A stretch of 64,000 bases of DNA from an uncultured Polaribacter sp. Its GTDB lineage: Bacteria > Bacteroidota > Bacteroidia > Flavobacteriales > Flavobacteriaceae. Positions 42,986 to 52,716 of this stretch are shown here, piece after piece. Each line of letters opens with the position of its first letter. Within the stretch, counting starts at the first letter, position 1. The stretch covers positions 81,602-145,601 of the forward strand of contig NZ_CANMUE010000010.1 in the NCBI RefSeq assembly GCF_947500975.1, given 5' to 3'. The notes below the pieces were generated by a model. It ran no database searches, was not told the DNA's origin, and worked only from the letters and a program-made list of their open reading frames with translations. The position numbers and the translations under genes are program-made.

Positions 42986-43908
42986 AAAATCATTTCTGAA
43001 TATGTAAGAATCGTTTCAAATCCTTTGTTTTTAAAATAAGTTGGTGTGTTTTCATTTCCTGTTGCTAACACAAAATCCCCACCCCAAGCACCTAAGCTTT
43101 TAATTTCACCGAAATAATCTGCGAAAGTAGTTTGTTTTACTGGTTTAAGTTTGATAATTGAACTTATAATTTCTTCATGCTCAACAATCAATTTATTAAA
43201 ATCTATTATGGAACTCGCTTTTAAAAATTCATCAGAAATTATTGAAATTCTTTCTAGTTCTTTTTCAAAATTTTCTCCACTTTCTCTAAATTTTGCAATT
43301 CCTTCTTTAGAATCTTGTTTTTGATTCAAATGCACAAAAAATAGATTCTCTTTAAAAGTTGGGTTGAATTCAACTTCTCTAATAATTGGTTTTTTATTTT
43401 CTATTTGATAAAAAATTGAGATATCATTTTGAGCGCAAGCAATATCGTAACCACTACCTTTAAAGGAATTCCACAATAACTTAAAAGCATCTACTTTTGC
43501 CCAAGAAGCAACCGAACTTATTAATGTTGATGAACTTCCTAATCCCCAATTTCTTGGAAAAGTTAATTGTGTTTTTACCACAAATCCATTTTCTGAATTC
43601 AAAAAATCAGAATTCATAGCTCTAGCTTCTTTTAATATTTCTAGTAGTGTTTCTGCAATAAATTCAGCACTTCCTTCTTTATCAGAATTAAAAGTACAGT
43701 TTACCAAACGTAATTTTGGTAAATCAAAAACAGCCTCAAACCAGCATTCTCCGGTATTTGTAAAACTTCCCCAAATTAATTGTTGTTCTTTGATTTTTTC
43801 AACAGTTAAATCTTGTCCAAATTTGGTTGGCACAGCTAATGCTTTTGCCCCATCTAAAACAAGATATTCTCCTGTCAACAATAATTTTCCATTAGAATAA
43901 AAATTCAT
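42982..43908 (-). CDS. GYDIA-family GHMP kinase, candidate phosphomevalonate kinase
   Basis: 308 residues with GHMP features: KLLLTGEYLVLDGAKALAV at the start, ATP loop NWGLGSSSTLISSVASW (about 114-130) and the family signature GSGYDIACAQ (about 151-160). It lies directly after HMG-CoA reductase (1-bp overlap). This window supplies mevalonate kinase, diphosphomevalonate decarboxylase and HMG-CoA reductase but no classical phosphomevalonate kinase, and GSGxDIA-type motifs occur in phosphomevalonate kinases. That step is therefore the best prediction, not proven by sequence. An archaeal-type C-terminal Gly motif is poorly kept (LGAWGGDFVLAT instead). Confidence 0.82.
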   Translation of the reverse strand: MNFYSNGKLLLTGEYLVLDGAKALAVPTKFGQDLTVEKIKEQQLIWGSFTNTGECWFEAVFDLPKLRLVNCTFNSDKEGSAEFIAETLLEILKEARAMNSDFLNSENGFVVKTQLTFPRNWGLGSSSTLISSVASWAKVDAFKLLWNSFKGSGYDIACAQNDISIFYQIENKKPIIREVEFNPTFKENLFFVHLNQKQDSKEGIAKFRESGENFEKELERISIISDEFLKASSIIDFNKLIVEHEEIISSIIKLKPVKQTTFADYFGEIKSLGAWGGDFVLATGNENTPTYFKNKGFETILTYSEMIL

Positions 43909-45641
43909 TAGACCAATCCAAATTGTTTAAAATGATGCGTAAAATGTTTTACTTGAAACTTTTTCCAATACTCAAAATTGAGTTCTCCAAAAAATGGATG
44001 TACTACTGTTCTGTTTTTATCTTCAGAAAATATACTTACAAATAAGTGTATATGTTTTATTAAATCGTCAATTGCTTCTGTTATTGAATTAAATTTTAAT
44101 TTTGTGGGTTCATCAGATAAAAACGAAGCTCTAAAACCAGTTTGCAATTCGTTATCTGTATTTAAAAAAGGTTTTCTACGAGCAGTTTTTTCATCAGAAA
44201 CAAAAATATTTACTTTCCAGTTTCCGTTTGCAATTTGTGTAACGGCACTTAAATGCTCAATCATTTGCTGTGCATTCATCTTCCCAAAAACAGGCTTAGA
44301 ATTCTCATTTAATTTAGATAATTGATTTCTAACAAAATTTTCATCTAAAAAATTAACCCATTGAATTTTTGGTTTTCTTAACTCATTAAATTTGGTAACC
44401 ACTGCAGCATGAGAAACTGTTCTTTTATCAAAATAAGTAGTAATTTCTTCTTTTTCAGTTTCTGTTGCTCCTAGTTGATTTAAAATATTTTGCAAATGCA
44501 TTTTCATATGCCCATGCTGAATACCTTTGGTTGTTAAAGCTCTTAAAGCTGCAAAATTTTGCGCCAAACCTGCTGCTGCCATAATTTGCATTAAAGTTCT
44601 TGCTGATGGTTTTTGCAACATTTCTAACGATAATTTAGACATTGGATGTAAGGCTGTTAAACCTCCAACAGTTCCTAAAGCCAAAGGTAGCTCTATCCAG
44701 AATTTAAAAACCCCATCATTAATAGAACAATGTGACAAACTTGAATACTGACCAGATCGCGAAGCATAAGCATGCGCTCCCGCTTCAACAGCTCTAAAAT
44801 CGTTACCTGTTGCTAACACAACAGCATCAATTCCATTCATAATTCCTTTATTATGAGTTACTGCTCTATAGGGTTCTATTTCTGCAATTTTAACCGCTTG
44901 ATAAAATTTCTCTGCAAACTTTTGCGGATTTTCGCCTCCTAAGTCTTCAATATTACAACTCACTTCTGCTCTAACCAAACACTCAGGAACGTAATTTGAC
45001 AAGATACTCATGATAATTTCAATATGATCATTTCTAAATTTATTAGCAATCGCTTCTAGGCAAGAATTAATAAAATTTGCACCCATCGAATCTTTCGTTT
45101 CAAAAGTTACATGCAATTGATAATAATTTTCTAATGTATCGGTTTTATCAACTAATTTAATATCTAAAATTCCACCTCCACGTTTTTCCATATTTTTAGT
45201 GATGGAAGCTGTGGCTGCAAACAATTCGGTTTTATTTTGATTGAAATGTTTTTCTAGTTCTTTTTTATTACCAGAAAACATAAAATGTACTTGCCCAATT
45301 TTTGTGGTACCAATAACCGTAGTCTTAAAACCACCTCTTGTACTCCAAAATTTACCCACTAAAGAAGCTGCAGCAACTACAGAGCTTTCTTCAATAACCA
45401 TTGGTATTACATAATCTCTACCATTAATTTTAAAGTTTGGTGCAACCCCAAAAGGCATGTAAAAATTAGATATTGTGTTTTCTATAAAGTCATCATGAAG
45501 TTGTTGTAAATTATCATCAATATTCCAATATTGCTTAATAATTTTAATCGTTTCTTTACTATTATTAAAATAGTTTTCTGTTAACCAATTAATTTTTTCT
45601 TCTTTAGTGAACTTTGAAAAACCGGATATAATTTTACTCAT
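43908..45641 (-). CDS. mvaA: Class II HMG-CoA reductase fused to a DUF1569/DinB-like domain
   Basis: 577 residues, against about 430 for class II reductases. Residues 1-425 carry the reductase: MVIEESSVVAAAS (catalytic Glu region), THNKGIMNGIDAVVLATGND (catalytic Lys and Asn), LGTVGGLTALHPMSKL and the C-terminal flap His411 (TVSHAAV). Residues about 428-577 form an extra domain with NAQQMIEHL and a C-terminal HPFFGELNFEYWKKF plus HFTHH, the pattern also seen in the free protein at 32639-33088. In an anabolic mevalonate context it should make mevalonate from HMG-CoA. First gene of an operon with the GYDIA kinase and a flavoprotein. Confidence 0.9.
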   Translation of the reverse strand: MSKIISGFSKFTKEEKINWLTENYFNNSKETIKIIKQYWNIDDNLQQLHDDFIENTISNFYMPFGVAPNFKINGRDYVIPMVIEESSVVAAASLVGKFWSTRGGFKTTVIGTTKIGQVHFMFSGNKKELEKHFNQNKTELFAATASITKNMEKRGGGILDIKLVDKTDTLENYYQLHVTFETKDSMGANFINSCLEAIANKFRNDHIEIIMSILSNYVPECLVRAEVSCNIEDLGGENPQKFAEKFYQAVKIAEIEPYRAVTHNKGIMNGIDAVVLATGNDFRAVEAGAHAYASRSGQYSSLSHCSINDGVFKFWIELPLALGTVGGLTALHPMSKLSLEMLQKPSARTLMQIMAAAGLAQNFAALRALTTKGIQHGHMKMHLQNILNQLGATETEKEEITTYFDKRTVSHAAVVTKFNELRKPKIQWVNFLDENFVRNQLSKLNENSKPVFGKMNAQQMIEHLSAVTQIANGNWKVNIFVSDEKTARRKPFLNTDNELQTGFRASFLSDEPTKLKFNSITEAIDDLIKHIHLFVSIFSEDKNRTVVHPFFGELNFEYWKKFQVKHFTHHFKQFGLV

Positions 45642-45666
45642 TTATGTATATGTAAGCTATCAAAAA

Positions 45667-45674
45667 CAAATATA
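45667..45674 (-). promoter_or_regulatory. Candidate -7 element of HMG-CoA reductase operon
   Basis: CAAATATA on the plus strand reads TATATTTG on the minus strand, 26 bp upstream of the start at 45641. No convincing -33 TTG at the usual spacing. Confidence 0.45.
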
Positions 45675-45784
45675 ATTCAAACCTTTTTAAAAATATGATA
45701 TTATCAAGATTTCTGTTTTTTTTAGATATTTTTTGCTGATTTTTCCGTAAACTTGGCAAACTTTTATCAAATACTAAGTGTATA

Positions 45785-47983
45785 ATGAAAAAACTAATAC
45801 TATTGGCTGCAATTATATCTTTTAACAGCTGTTCAGAAACAACTAATAATTCTTCAAATATTAAAACTGGTGATAAAGAAATTACTTTAGAAGAAATTTG
45901 GGACGGTACTTTTGCTCCAAAAAGAATGAATGCTTTAGATTCTATGAATGGAGATTTTTACTCTCTTTTAAATACTAATAATGAAACAAAAACCACAACT
46001 GTAGATAAATATAGTTACGCTACTTTAGAAAAAATAGAAACAATTGTTGATAGTAAAAATTTAAAAGAACTAGAAAGTTTTGAATCTTATAGTTTTAATA
46101 ATGACGAAACTAAAATTATTTTAGGTACCAATTTTCAACAAATTTATAGACATTCCTATAAAGGTACTTTTTACGCGTATGATATTGCATCTAAACAACT
46201 TTCATTAATAGGTAAAGAGATTCAAGAACCTATTTTTTCTCCAGATAATCAAAAAGTTGCTTATGCTAAAGACAACAATCTTTTTATAAAAGACTTCTCT
46301 AAAAATAATATTATTCAGGTTACTAAAGATGGTAAAAAGAATAGTATTATTAACGGAATTACAGATTGGGTTTATGAAGAGGAATTTGCATTTGTAAGAG
46401 CTTTTGAATGGAGTAATGACAGTAAATATTTGGCTTTTTTACGCTTTGATGAAACAAATGTCCCTACTTTTTCAATGGATATTGTTGGTAAAGAATTGTA
46501 CCCAAATCAACAAGTTTTCAAATATCCTAAAGCAGGTGAAAAGAATGCAAATGTAACATTACACATGTATAGATTTTCTACTAAAAACAGAAAAAAAATT
46601 ACTTTAGGCGATTATGAATATATTCCAAGAATAAAATGGTCTAATGACAATAATGTATTAATTGCAACCACTTTAAATCGTCATCAAAATAATTTAAAAT
46701 TACATAAAGTAGATGCTTTAAAAAACAACTCTTCTTTATTATTAAATGAAACTGACAAAGCGTATATAGATATTACAGACAACCTTACATTTTTAAATGA
46801 TAACAGCTTTATTTGGACAAGTGAAAAGGATGGTTATAACCATATTTATCATTACGATTTTAACGGAAAACTTATCAACCAAATAACAAAAGGAAATTGG
46901 GAAGTAACTAGATATTATGGTTTTAATGAGACTAAAAACACTATTTATTATCAATCTGTAGAAAACGGATCTACAAACAGAGGTGTATATTCTATTGATC
47001 TAAAAGGAGAAAACAAAAAGTTATTGAGTAATAAAGACGGACAGAATCGTGCTTCATTTAGCAAGAACTTAAACTACTTTATCAATAATTTTTCTTCTTC
47101 AGAAATTCCACCAATTTATTCTTTGTATTCTGCAGAGGGTAAAATGTTAAAAGTGATTAAAGACAATACCGAATTAAAAGAAGAGTTAGCTGAATACAAA
47201 ATGAGTCCTAAAGAATATTCAACCATTAGTATTAATGGAAATGACTTGAACATGTGGATGGTAAAACCTGCTAACTTTGATGCTAATAAAAAATATCCAA
47301 TGTTGATGTTTCAATATTCTGGACCAGGTTCACAACAAGTTGGTAATCATTGGAATATTGACAAAGATTATTGGCATAATATGTTAGCACAAAAAGGTAT
47401 GATTGTTGTTTGTGTTGATGGACGTGGAACTGGTTTTAAAGGTGCAGATTTTAAAAAATCGACCTATTTAAATTTAGTAAAGTACGAAACAGAAGACCAA
47501 ATTGCAGCGGCTAAAAAGTTAGCAGCACTACCTTATATTGATGAAGATAATATTGGTATTTGGGGTTGGAGTTTTGGTGGTCATATGAGCACAAACTCAT
47601 TATTAAAAGGAAGTGATATTTTTTCAACCGCAATTGCTGTTGCACCTGTAACTTCTTGGCGTTTTTACGATACTGTTTACACAGAACGTTTTTTAAGAAC
47701 TCCACAAGAAAACCCAGCGGGTTATGATGAGAACTCACCAGTAAATTATCCAGAAAAATTAAAAGGAAACTATTTATTAGTTCATGGTACTGGTGATGAT
47801 AATGTACATGTGCAAAACTCATACAGAATGATAAATGCATTGATTGATGCCAATAAACAATTTGATATGTTTATTGTACCAGACAGAGCGCATGCAATCA
47901 GAAAAGGAAAAAACATGCGTTTAAATTTATATACAAAAATGACAAATTTTGTAGAAGCGCATTTAATTAATAAAACAAACTAA
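45785..47983 (+). CDS. S9B dipeptidyl peptidase IV-like protease
   Basis: 732 residues. Lipoprotein-like N-terminus (SFNSC, Cys16), an eight-bladed propeller (about 30-470, including ITDWVYEEEF, the DPP4 Glu motif near 200) and an alpha/beta-hydrolase domain with Ser596 (GWSFGG), Asp672 (HGTGDDNVH) and His703 (RAHAI). It removes dipeptides, typically X-Pro, from peptide N-termini in the periplasm or at the surface. The peptide transporter gene follows 26 bp downstream, so the pair forms a peptide-use unit. Confidence 0.93.
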   Translation: MKKLILLAAIISFNSCSETTNNSSNIKTGDKEITLEEIWDGTFAPKRMNALDSMNGDFYSLLNTNNETKTTTVDKYSYATLEKIETIVDSKNLKELESFESYSFNNDETKIILGTNFQQIYRHSYKGTFYAYDIASKQLSLIGKEIQEPIFSPDNQKVAYAKDNNLFIKDFSKNNIIQVTKDGKKNSIINGITDWVYEEEFAFVRAFEWSNDSKYLAFLRFDETNVPTFSMDIVGKELYPNQQVFKYPKAGEKNANVTLHMYRFSTKNRKKITLGDYEYIPRIKWSNDNNVLIATTLNRHQNNLKLHKVDALKNNSSLLLNETDKAYIDITDNLTFLNDNSFIWTSEKDGYNHIYHYDFNGKLINQITKGNWEVTRYYGFNETKNTIYYQSVENGSTNRGVYSIDLKGENKKLLSNKDGQNRASFSKNLNYFINNFSSSEIPPIYSLYSAEGKMLKVIKDNTELKEELAEYKMSPKEYSTISINGNDLNMWMVKPANFDANKKYPMLMFQYSGPGSQQVGNHWNIDKDYWHNMLAQKGMIVVCVDGRGTGFKGADFKKSTYLNLVKYETEDQIAAAKKLAALPYIDEDNIGIWGWSFGGHMSTNSLLKGSDIFSTAIAVAPVTSWRFYDTVYTERFLRTPQENPAGYDENSPVNYPEKLKGNYLLVHGTGDDNVHVQNSYRMINALIDANKQFDMFIVPDRAHAIRKGKNMRLNLYTKMTNFVEAHLINKTN

Positions 47984-48008
47984 TCAACTAAAATAAAACA
48001 ATAATATT

Positions 48009-49514
48009 ATGTCAAAAATCGCAAATACTTCTCAAGAAGAACAACAAATGTTTGGGCATCCGAAAGGATTATTTTATTTATTCTTTGCAGAATTATGGGA
48101 ACGCTTTAGTTTCTATGGAATGAGAGCGTTATTAACGCTTTACATGGTTCAGGAAATATTTAAAGCTATTACAGAACGAGATACGGCAACAGCTGTTGTA
48201 TATGCTTCTTATGGTTCTTTAGTATATGCATCTACTGTAATTGGCGGGCAAATTTCAGATAAAATTTTAGGAATGCGTTCTTCTATTTTTTTAGGTGGAG
48301 TGTTAATGGCGTTTGGACATTTTGTATTGGCTATAGAGAATGATATGGCATTCTTCTTAGCCTTAGCTTTAATTGTTGTTGGTAATGGTTTTTTCAAACC
48401 AAATATTTCCACTTTTGTAGGCGCATTATATAAAGAAGGAGATGTAAGAAAAGATTCTGGTTTTACCATTTTTTATATGGGAATTAACATTGGTGGCTTT
48501 GTAGCTCCTCTTTTATGCGGATGGTTAGCAGCAACTTACGGTTGGCATTATGGTTTTGGTTTAGCAGGTATAGGAATGATGGCTGGATTGATTTTCTTTT
48601 GGAGCGGAATTAAAAAGAATGTTTTTGGAGACAAAGGTATGCCACCATCTCAAGAAGTATTTGAGAAAAAAGTAATTGGTATTCCTCAAAAAACTTTAAT
48701 TCCAATTATATCAATATTATTTGTTCCAGTAATTGCATATTTATTAGCTTCTTGGCAACAAAACTATGTAAGTGGTATTTTTAAATTTATTGGCTTAGCA
48801 GTTTTGGCTTACTTAGGTTACATCATGTATAGTTTAGATTCTGGCGCTAGAAAAAAATTAATAATGGCAGTTTTAATTACCTTCTTTATGACTTTATTCT
48901 GGGGTTTCCACGAATTATCTGGAAGTGTAATTACCCTATTTGCATCTAGAAATGTTGCTTTAGATGGTATTATGACAGCTAGTCAAACCAATGCGCTAAA
49001 CTCAATGTTTATTATTATTTTAGCAATTCCAATTTCTTTACTTTGGGGATATTTATCTAAAAAAGGTATGAATCCAAGAACTCCTTTTAAATTTGGTTTT
49101 GGATTACTTTTAGCTGGATTATGCTTCTACATTCTTTCTATAAGTGGTGCTAGTGCTGATGAAAACGGAATGGTACCTTTTGCTTATTTATTAGTGATGT
49201 ATCTTATTATTTCAATTGGAGAATTATTTATGTCTCCTGTCGGGTTATCAAAAATTACAGATTTATCACCAAAAAACATTGTTGCTTTTATGATGGGAGT
49301 TTGGTTTTTATCATCTGCCTTTGCTTTTCAAATTGTAGGTTTTATTTCTGAACAATTAGCTATTGAAAGTACAGATGCAAATGTTGGTGGTTTAGAGACC
49401 TTAAGTGTTTATACAGATGGTTTTCATCTAATTGCGTTATATTCTTTAGGAGCAGGTGCATTAGTTTTACTATTTTCTCCATTGATGAAGAAATTAATGG
49501 GTAATGTTCACTAG
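48009..49514 (+). CDS. POT-family proton-dependent peptide transporter
   Basis: 501 residues with about 14 membrane segments. The family motif ELWERFSFYGMRALL (ExxER, about 24-38) and the PTR2 signature FYMGINIGGFVAPLLCG (about 156-172) are both present. It imports di- and tripeptides with protons across the inner membrane. It follows the DPP4-like gene, whose products would be its substrates. A strong terminator follows. Confidence 0.94.
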   Translation: MSKIANTSQEEQQMFGHPKGLFYLFFAELWERFSFYGMRALLTLYMVQEIFKAITERDTATAVVYASYGSLVYASTVIGGQISDKILGMRSSIFLGGVLMAFGHFVLAIENDMAFFLALALIVVGNGFFKPNISTFVGALYKEGDVRKDSGFTIFYMGINIGGFVAPLLCGWLAATYGWHYGFGLAGIGMMAGLIFFWSGIKKNVFGDKGMPPSQEVFEKKVIGIPQKTLIPIISILFVPVIAYLLASWQQNYVSGIFKFIGLAVLAYLGYIMYSLDSGARKKLIMAVLITFFMTLFWGFHELSGSVITLFASRNVALDGIMTASQTNALNSMFIIILAIPISLLWGYLSKKGMNPRTPFKFGFGLLLAGLCFYILSISGASADENGMVPFAYLLVMYLIISIGELFMSPVGLSKITDLSPKNIVAFMMGVWFLSSAFAFQIVGFISEQLAIESTDANVGGLETLSVYTDGFHLIALYSLGAGALVLLFSPLMKKLMGNVH

Positions 49515-49528
49515 AATAAAATAAATAT

Positions 49529-49565
49529 AAAACCTTATAAATGAAATTTTATAAGGTTTTTTTAT
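49529..49565 (+). terminator. Terminator after peptide transporter gene
   Basis: AAAACCTTATAAA (49529-49541) pairs perfectly with TTTATAAGGTTTT (49548-49560), followed by more T. Confidence 0.85.
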
Positions 49566-49614
49566 GCTCAAAAGTTATTTGTAAATTTGGCATACCATTT
49601 GCGACTATGTAATT

Positions 49615-50166
49615 ATGAAAAAAACAATTTTAGTACTAACAATTTTAGCATTTAGTTTTATTGTTAAAGCACAAGAAAAAATAAACTGGATTTCTTTAAA
49701 CGAAGCTTTAGAACTTCAAAAAGAAAATCCTAAAAAAATAATGATGGATGTTTATACAAATTGGTGTGGTCCATGTAAAATGTTAGACAAACAAACTTTT
49801 CAAAATAAAGACCTTATAAAATATGTGAACGAACATTATTATGCAGTTAAGTTTAATGGAGAAGGAAATGAAATAATTAATTATAAAGGCGAAGTTTACA
49901 ACAACCCTGATTATGATGAGACAAAAGCAAACAGAAGAAATAGTTCTCATAAATTATCTAACTACCTAAGAATAAGAGGCTATCCTACGATTGCTTTTTT
50001 TGATGAAAAAGCAAATTTTATATATCCTTTAGTTGGTTTTCAACAACCACAACAATTAGAATTATATTTAAAAATGTTTAGTACTGATAAATATAAAGAA
50101 ATTGATACCAACGAAAAATTTAAAGTTTATTACGAAGCATTTAAATCAGAATTTAAAAGTAAATAA
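49615..50166 (+). CDS. Secreted thioredoxin-like protein
   Basis: 183 residues: signal peptide (1-20, IVKAQ), then a thioredoxin fold with YTNWCGPCKMLD (Cys51-x2-Cys54), TFQNKDLIKYVNEHYYAVKF and cis-Pro in RGYPTIAFFD. The extra loop after strand 2 (NYKGEVYNNPDYDETKANRR) and the WCGPC site fit the DUF255/thioredoxin_7 type of Bacteroidota periplasmic oxidoreductases. A TAAATTTG at 49582-49589 can be its -7 element. It probably reduces or isomerises disulfides in the periplasm. Confidence 0.88.
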   Translation: MKKTILVLTILAFSFIVKAQEKINWISLNEALELQKENPKKIMMDVYTNWCGPCKMLDKQTFQNKDLIKYVNEHYYAVKFNGEGNEIINYKGEVYNNPDYDETKANRRNSSHKLSNYLRIRGYPTIAFFDEKANFIYPLVGFQQPQQLELYLKMFSTDKYKEIDTNEKFKVYYEAFKSEFKSK

Positions 50167-50169
50167 TTT

Positions 50170-52191
50170 TTACTTTTTTTGAATAATATAAGCTCCATTC
50201 TCACCTGTATAGTGAAATGGAGTTTTTTGTTTTCTACAAATAAGTTTCCAGCTTTTTACATAACTTTTATAATTACTTGCATCTGCAATTATTTCTTTGG
50301 GTTTTATCGTTCTTATCAATCTTTCTAAGTTTATTTTAGGTGAATATTGTAAAACAACAATTGGTTTTTTTAAACCTTTAATTTGATAAACTCCTAAACT
50401 GTCTACCAATAAAATAGGTTGATTATTAAATTTAAAAATTGAAGAACTATTATTTTTAAAAACCTGATTCACATTTTCTCCAATTCTATAAGAAGTCATT
50501 AAATTTATTTTTTTGATTGTCAAACTATCTAAATTATGATGCACTAAAAGCTCTCCTCCTTTTCTTTCTCCAAAAATTGATATTTTGCTCTTATGAAAAA
50601 CAATAAACTCCTTCTTTGTTTTCTTATAATGCTTTTCAAGCATAAAAACACTTTGACAGATGAAAATTGATATCAAAAAATAAATCAATCTTTTGGGTGA
50701 TGTTTTTATAAAAAGACGAACTACATAAATAATCAAAATATAGAGACCTAACATCTTTAAAAAAGACATTGAAATCTCTGTAAATAAAAACTGCTCATGA
50801 TTAGAAATCCAACCAACAAAACTATTCATTAAAGAAATAACAAAACCATAAATAGTTGCTAAAACCTGTGGTAAAACTCCAAATAAAGAAAGTGTGATAA
50901 CAACAATTCCTCCTATTAAAATTGCTCCTAAAAAGGGAATTATAATTAAATTAGACACTATAAATAGCCCGGGAAACTGATGAAAGTAATACAAACTCAA
51001 AGGTAATATTCCTGCCTGAGCAGCAATCGAAACGGTAGTTAATTGCCAAAACTTATCAAGAGATTTAAGTTTTGGTTGCCAAAATTTATATAGTTTAGGC
51101 TGAACCCAAACAATACCAAAAACGGCTAAATAACTTAACTGAAAACCAACATCGAACAAAAACATTGGTTTAACAATCAACAAAAAAAACATGGATGCTA
51201 TTAAAGAAAACTCAATAATCTTTTTTCGTTGAAAAGATAAACCAACTGCTAAAAATGTAAACATAGTTACAGCTCTTACAACACTGGCAGATAAACCTGC
51301 TATAAAAGCAAACATCCAAAGAAACAAAACGATAAAAAATGTCTTAATAAATTTCCCGTTTTTTAATCTTTCTAAAGGTTTAAAAAACCAAGATGAAATA
51401 AGTAAAATAACACCAACATGTAAACCAGAAACCGCTAAAATATGAATAGCACCTGCTCTTGAATAATCTGTAATTAATTGTTTAGAAATATCTTGTCTTT
51501 GCCCTAATAACAAAGCATTTATAACTGCTAATTCATTGGGTTTAAAGTTATATTTTTGAAGTGAGCGCTCTACTTTAGCTCTAAATTTTGCTGAAATTCC
51601 TTGTAAAGAAGACTCTTTAGAATCAATTCTTTTAAATCGCGAATTTTCTAAAAATATTTGTTGATGAACACCTTGTTTAGACAGGTATTCTTTGTAATTA
51701 AATTGATGTGGGTTTAAAGGAGAACTTACTTCTGTAAAATCAGTTTTTGTAAACAGCAACTCACCAACCTTTAAAGACATAAATAAACTATCTTTTTTAA
51801 TATTTAGTATTGCTTTCCCTCTGGTTTTAATATCATTCACCTGAATAACTTCAACTACATATTTATCATTAAAATTGCTAGATTTTAAAACTTTATCAAT
51901 CTTTAAAACTGATGGAGAATTATCATTTATATAGTCTTTATAATAATTACTATAATTAACGTCATTATTAAAGTACACAGTAGAAATCCCTATGAAAAAG
52001 AATAAAACAAAAGATAAAAAAGTGATTGTTTTTTTATGCTGAATCAACAATAAAAACAAGGAAATTAATACAATTAAAATGGATAATTTTAGAAATCCAA
52101 ACTTCCAAAACTGTGTAAAAAACTGTGTAGTAATTCCACAAATTATAAGTACAACAAAATGTAAGGGCAAATAATTAAGTAACCTTTTCAT
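50170..52191 (-). CDS. comEC: ComEC/Rec2-family DNA uptake channel
   Basis: 673 residues. Two to three N-terminal membrane helices, an OB-like DUF4131 domain (about 85-190), then the competence domain with about eight membrane segments (about 220-510; LLLGQRQDISKQLITDYSRA, AGAIHILAVSGLHVGVILL). The C-terminal about 150 residues resemble a worn metallo-beta-lactamase fold (EIIADASNYKSYVKSW) but lack the HxHxDH metal motif seen in B. subtilis ComEC. It carries single-stranded DNA through the inner membrane in natural transformation. Confidence 0.9.
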   Translation of the reverse strand: MKRLLNYLPLHFVVLIICGITTQFFTQFWKFGFLKLSILIVLISLFLLLIQHKKTITFLSFVLFFFIGISTVYFNNDVNYSNYYKDYINDNSPSVLKIDKVLKSSNFNDKYVVEVIQVNDIKTRGKAILNIKKDSLFMSLKVGELLFTKTDFTEVSSPLNPHQFNYKEYLSKQGVHQQIFLENSRFKRIDSKESSLQGISAKFRAKVERSLQKYNFKPNELAVINALLLGQRQDISKQLITDYSRAGAIHILAVSGLHVGVILLISSWFFKPLERLKNGKFIKTFFIVLFLWMFAFIAGLSASVVRAVTMFTFLAVGLSFQRKKIIEFSLIASMFFLLIVKPMFLFDVGFQLSYLAVFGIVWVQPKLYKFWQPKLKSLDKFWQLTTVSIAAQAGILPLSLYYFHQFPGLFIVSNLIIIPFLGAILIGGIVVITLSLFGVLPQVLATIYGFVISLMNSFVGWISNHEQFLFTEISMSFLKMLGLYILIIYVVRLFIKTSPKRLIYFLISIFICQSVFMLEKHYKKTKKEFIVFHKSKISIFGERKGGELLVHHNLDSLTIKKINLMTSYRIGENVNQVFKNNSSSIFKFNNQPILLVDSLGVYQIKGLKKPIVVLQYSPKINLERLIRTIKPKEIIADASNYKSYVKSWKLICRKQKTPFHYTGENGAYIIQKK

Positions 52192-52230
52192 AGCGAAATA
52201 AAGTTACGTAAAATATTATTTTAAATAAAA

Positions 52231-52710
52231 TTAGAGAACTTTAATTGCTTTTACAAAAGCTTTGTTCCAATATTTTTCTGATAATAAAGAAGTAATAACA
52301 CCTCTAGAACTTGTAGAATGAAGAAAACGAATTTGTCCTTTTTTATTAGAAATAACCAAACCAACATGGTTGACATTTCTGCTACTTTTACCAGTTTTAA
52401 AAAACAACAAATCACCTTTACGGGTTTTACTTAAAGAAATTTCAGGGCCACTTTTTGCCATATCTCTAGAAACTCTCGGTAACTTAAAGTTTTCTTCACC
52501 AAAGGCAACATAAATCACACCAGAACAATCCATCCCTTTTTTGGTTACCCCGCCAAACTTATACTTTACACCTTTATATTTTAATGCGTTTTCAACAATC
52601 CTATCTGCTTTAGAAGATTTATTTTTATTGTTTTTAACAACAATTTTAGTTGATGAACAGGAACTCAAAATAATAGAAAAAAACACAGTTAAAACTAGTA
52701 ATTTCTTCAT
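52231..52710 (-). CDS. NlpC/P60 (C40) cell-wall peptidase, lipoprotein
   Basis: 159 residues: lipobox Cys18 (ILSSC), short Lys-rich linker, NlpC/P60 domain with catalytic Cys62 (GMDCSGVIY), His115 (NVNHVGLVI) and third-site His131. It cuts peptide cross-links or stems in peptidoglycan, probably D-Glu-mDAP bonds, from the outer-membrane inner face. It is 6 bp from the lpxB gene, within a leftward surE-lpxB-comEC group. Confidence 0.9.
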   Translation of the reverse strand: MKKLLVLTVFFSIILSSCSSTKIVVKNNKNKSSKADRIVENALKYKGVKYKFGGVTKKGMDCSGVIYVAFGEENFKLPRVSRDMAKSGPEISLSKTRKGDLLFFKTGKSSRNVNHVGLVISNKKGQIRFLHSTSSRGVITSLLSEKYWNKAFVKAIKVL

Positions 52711-52716
52711 TTTAAA

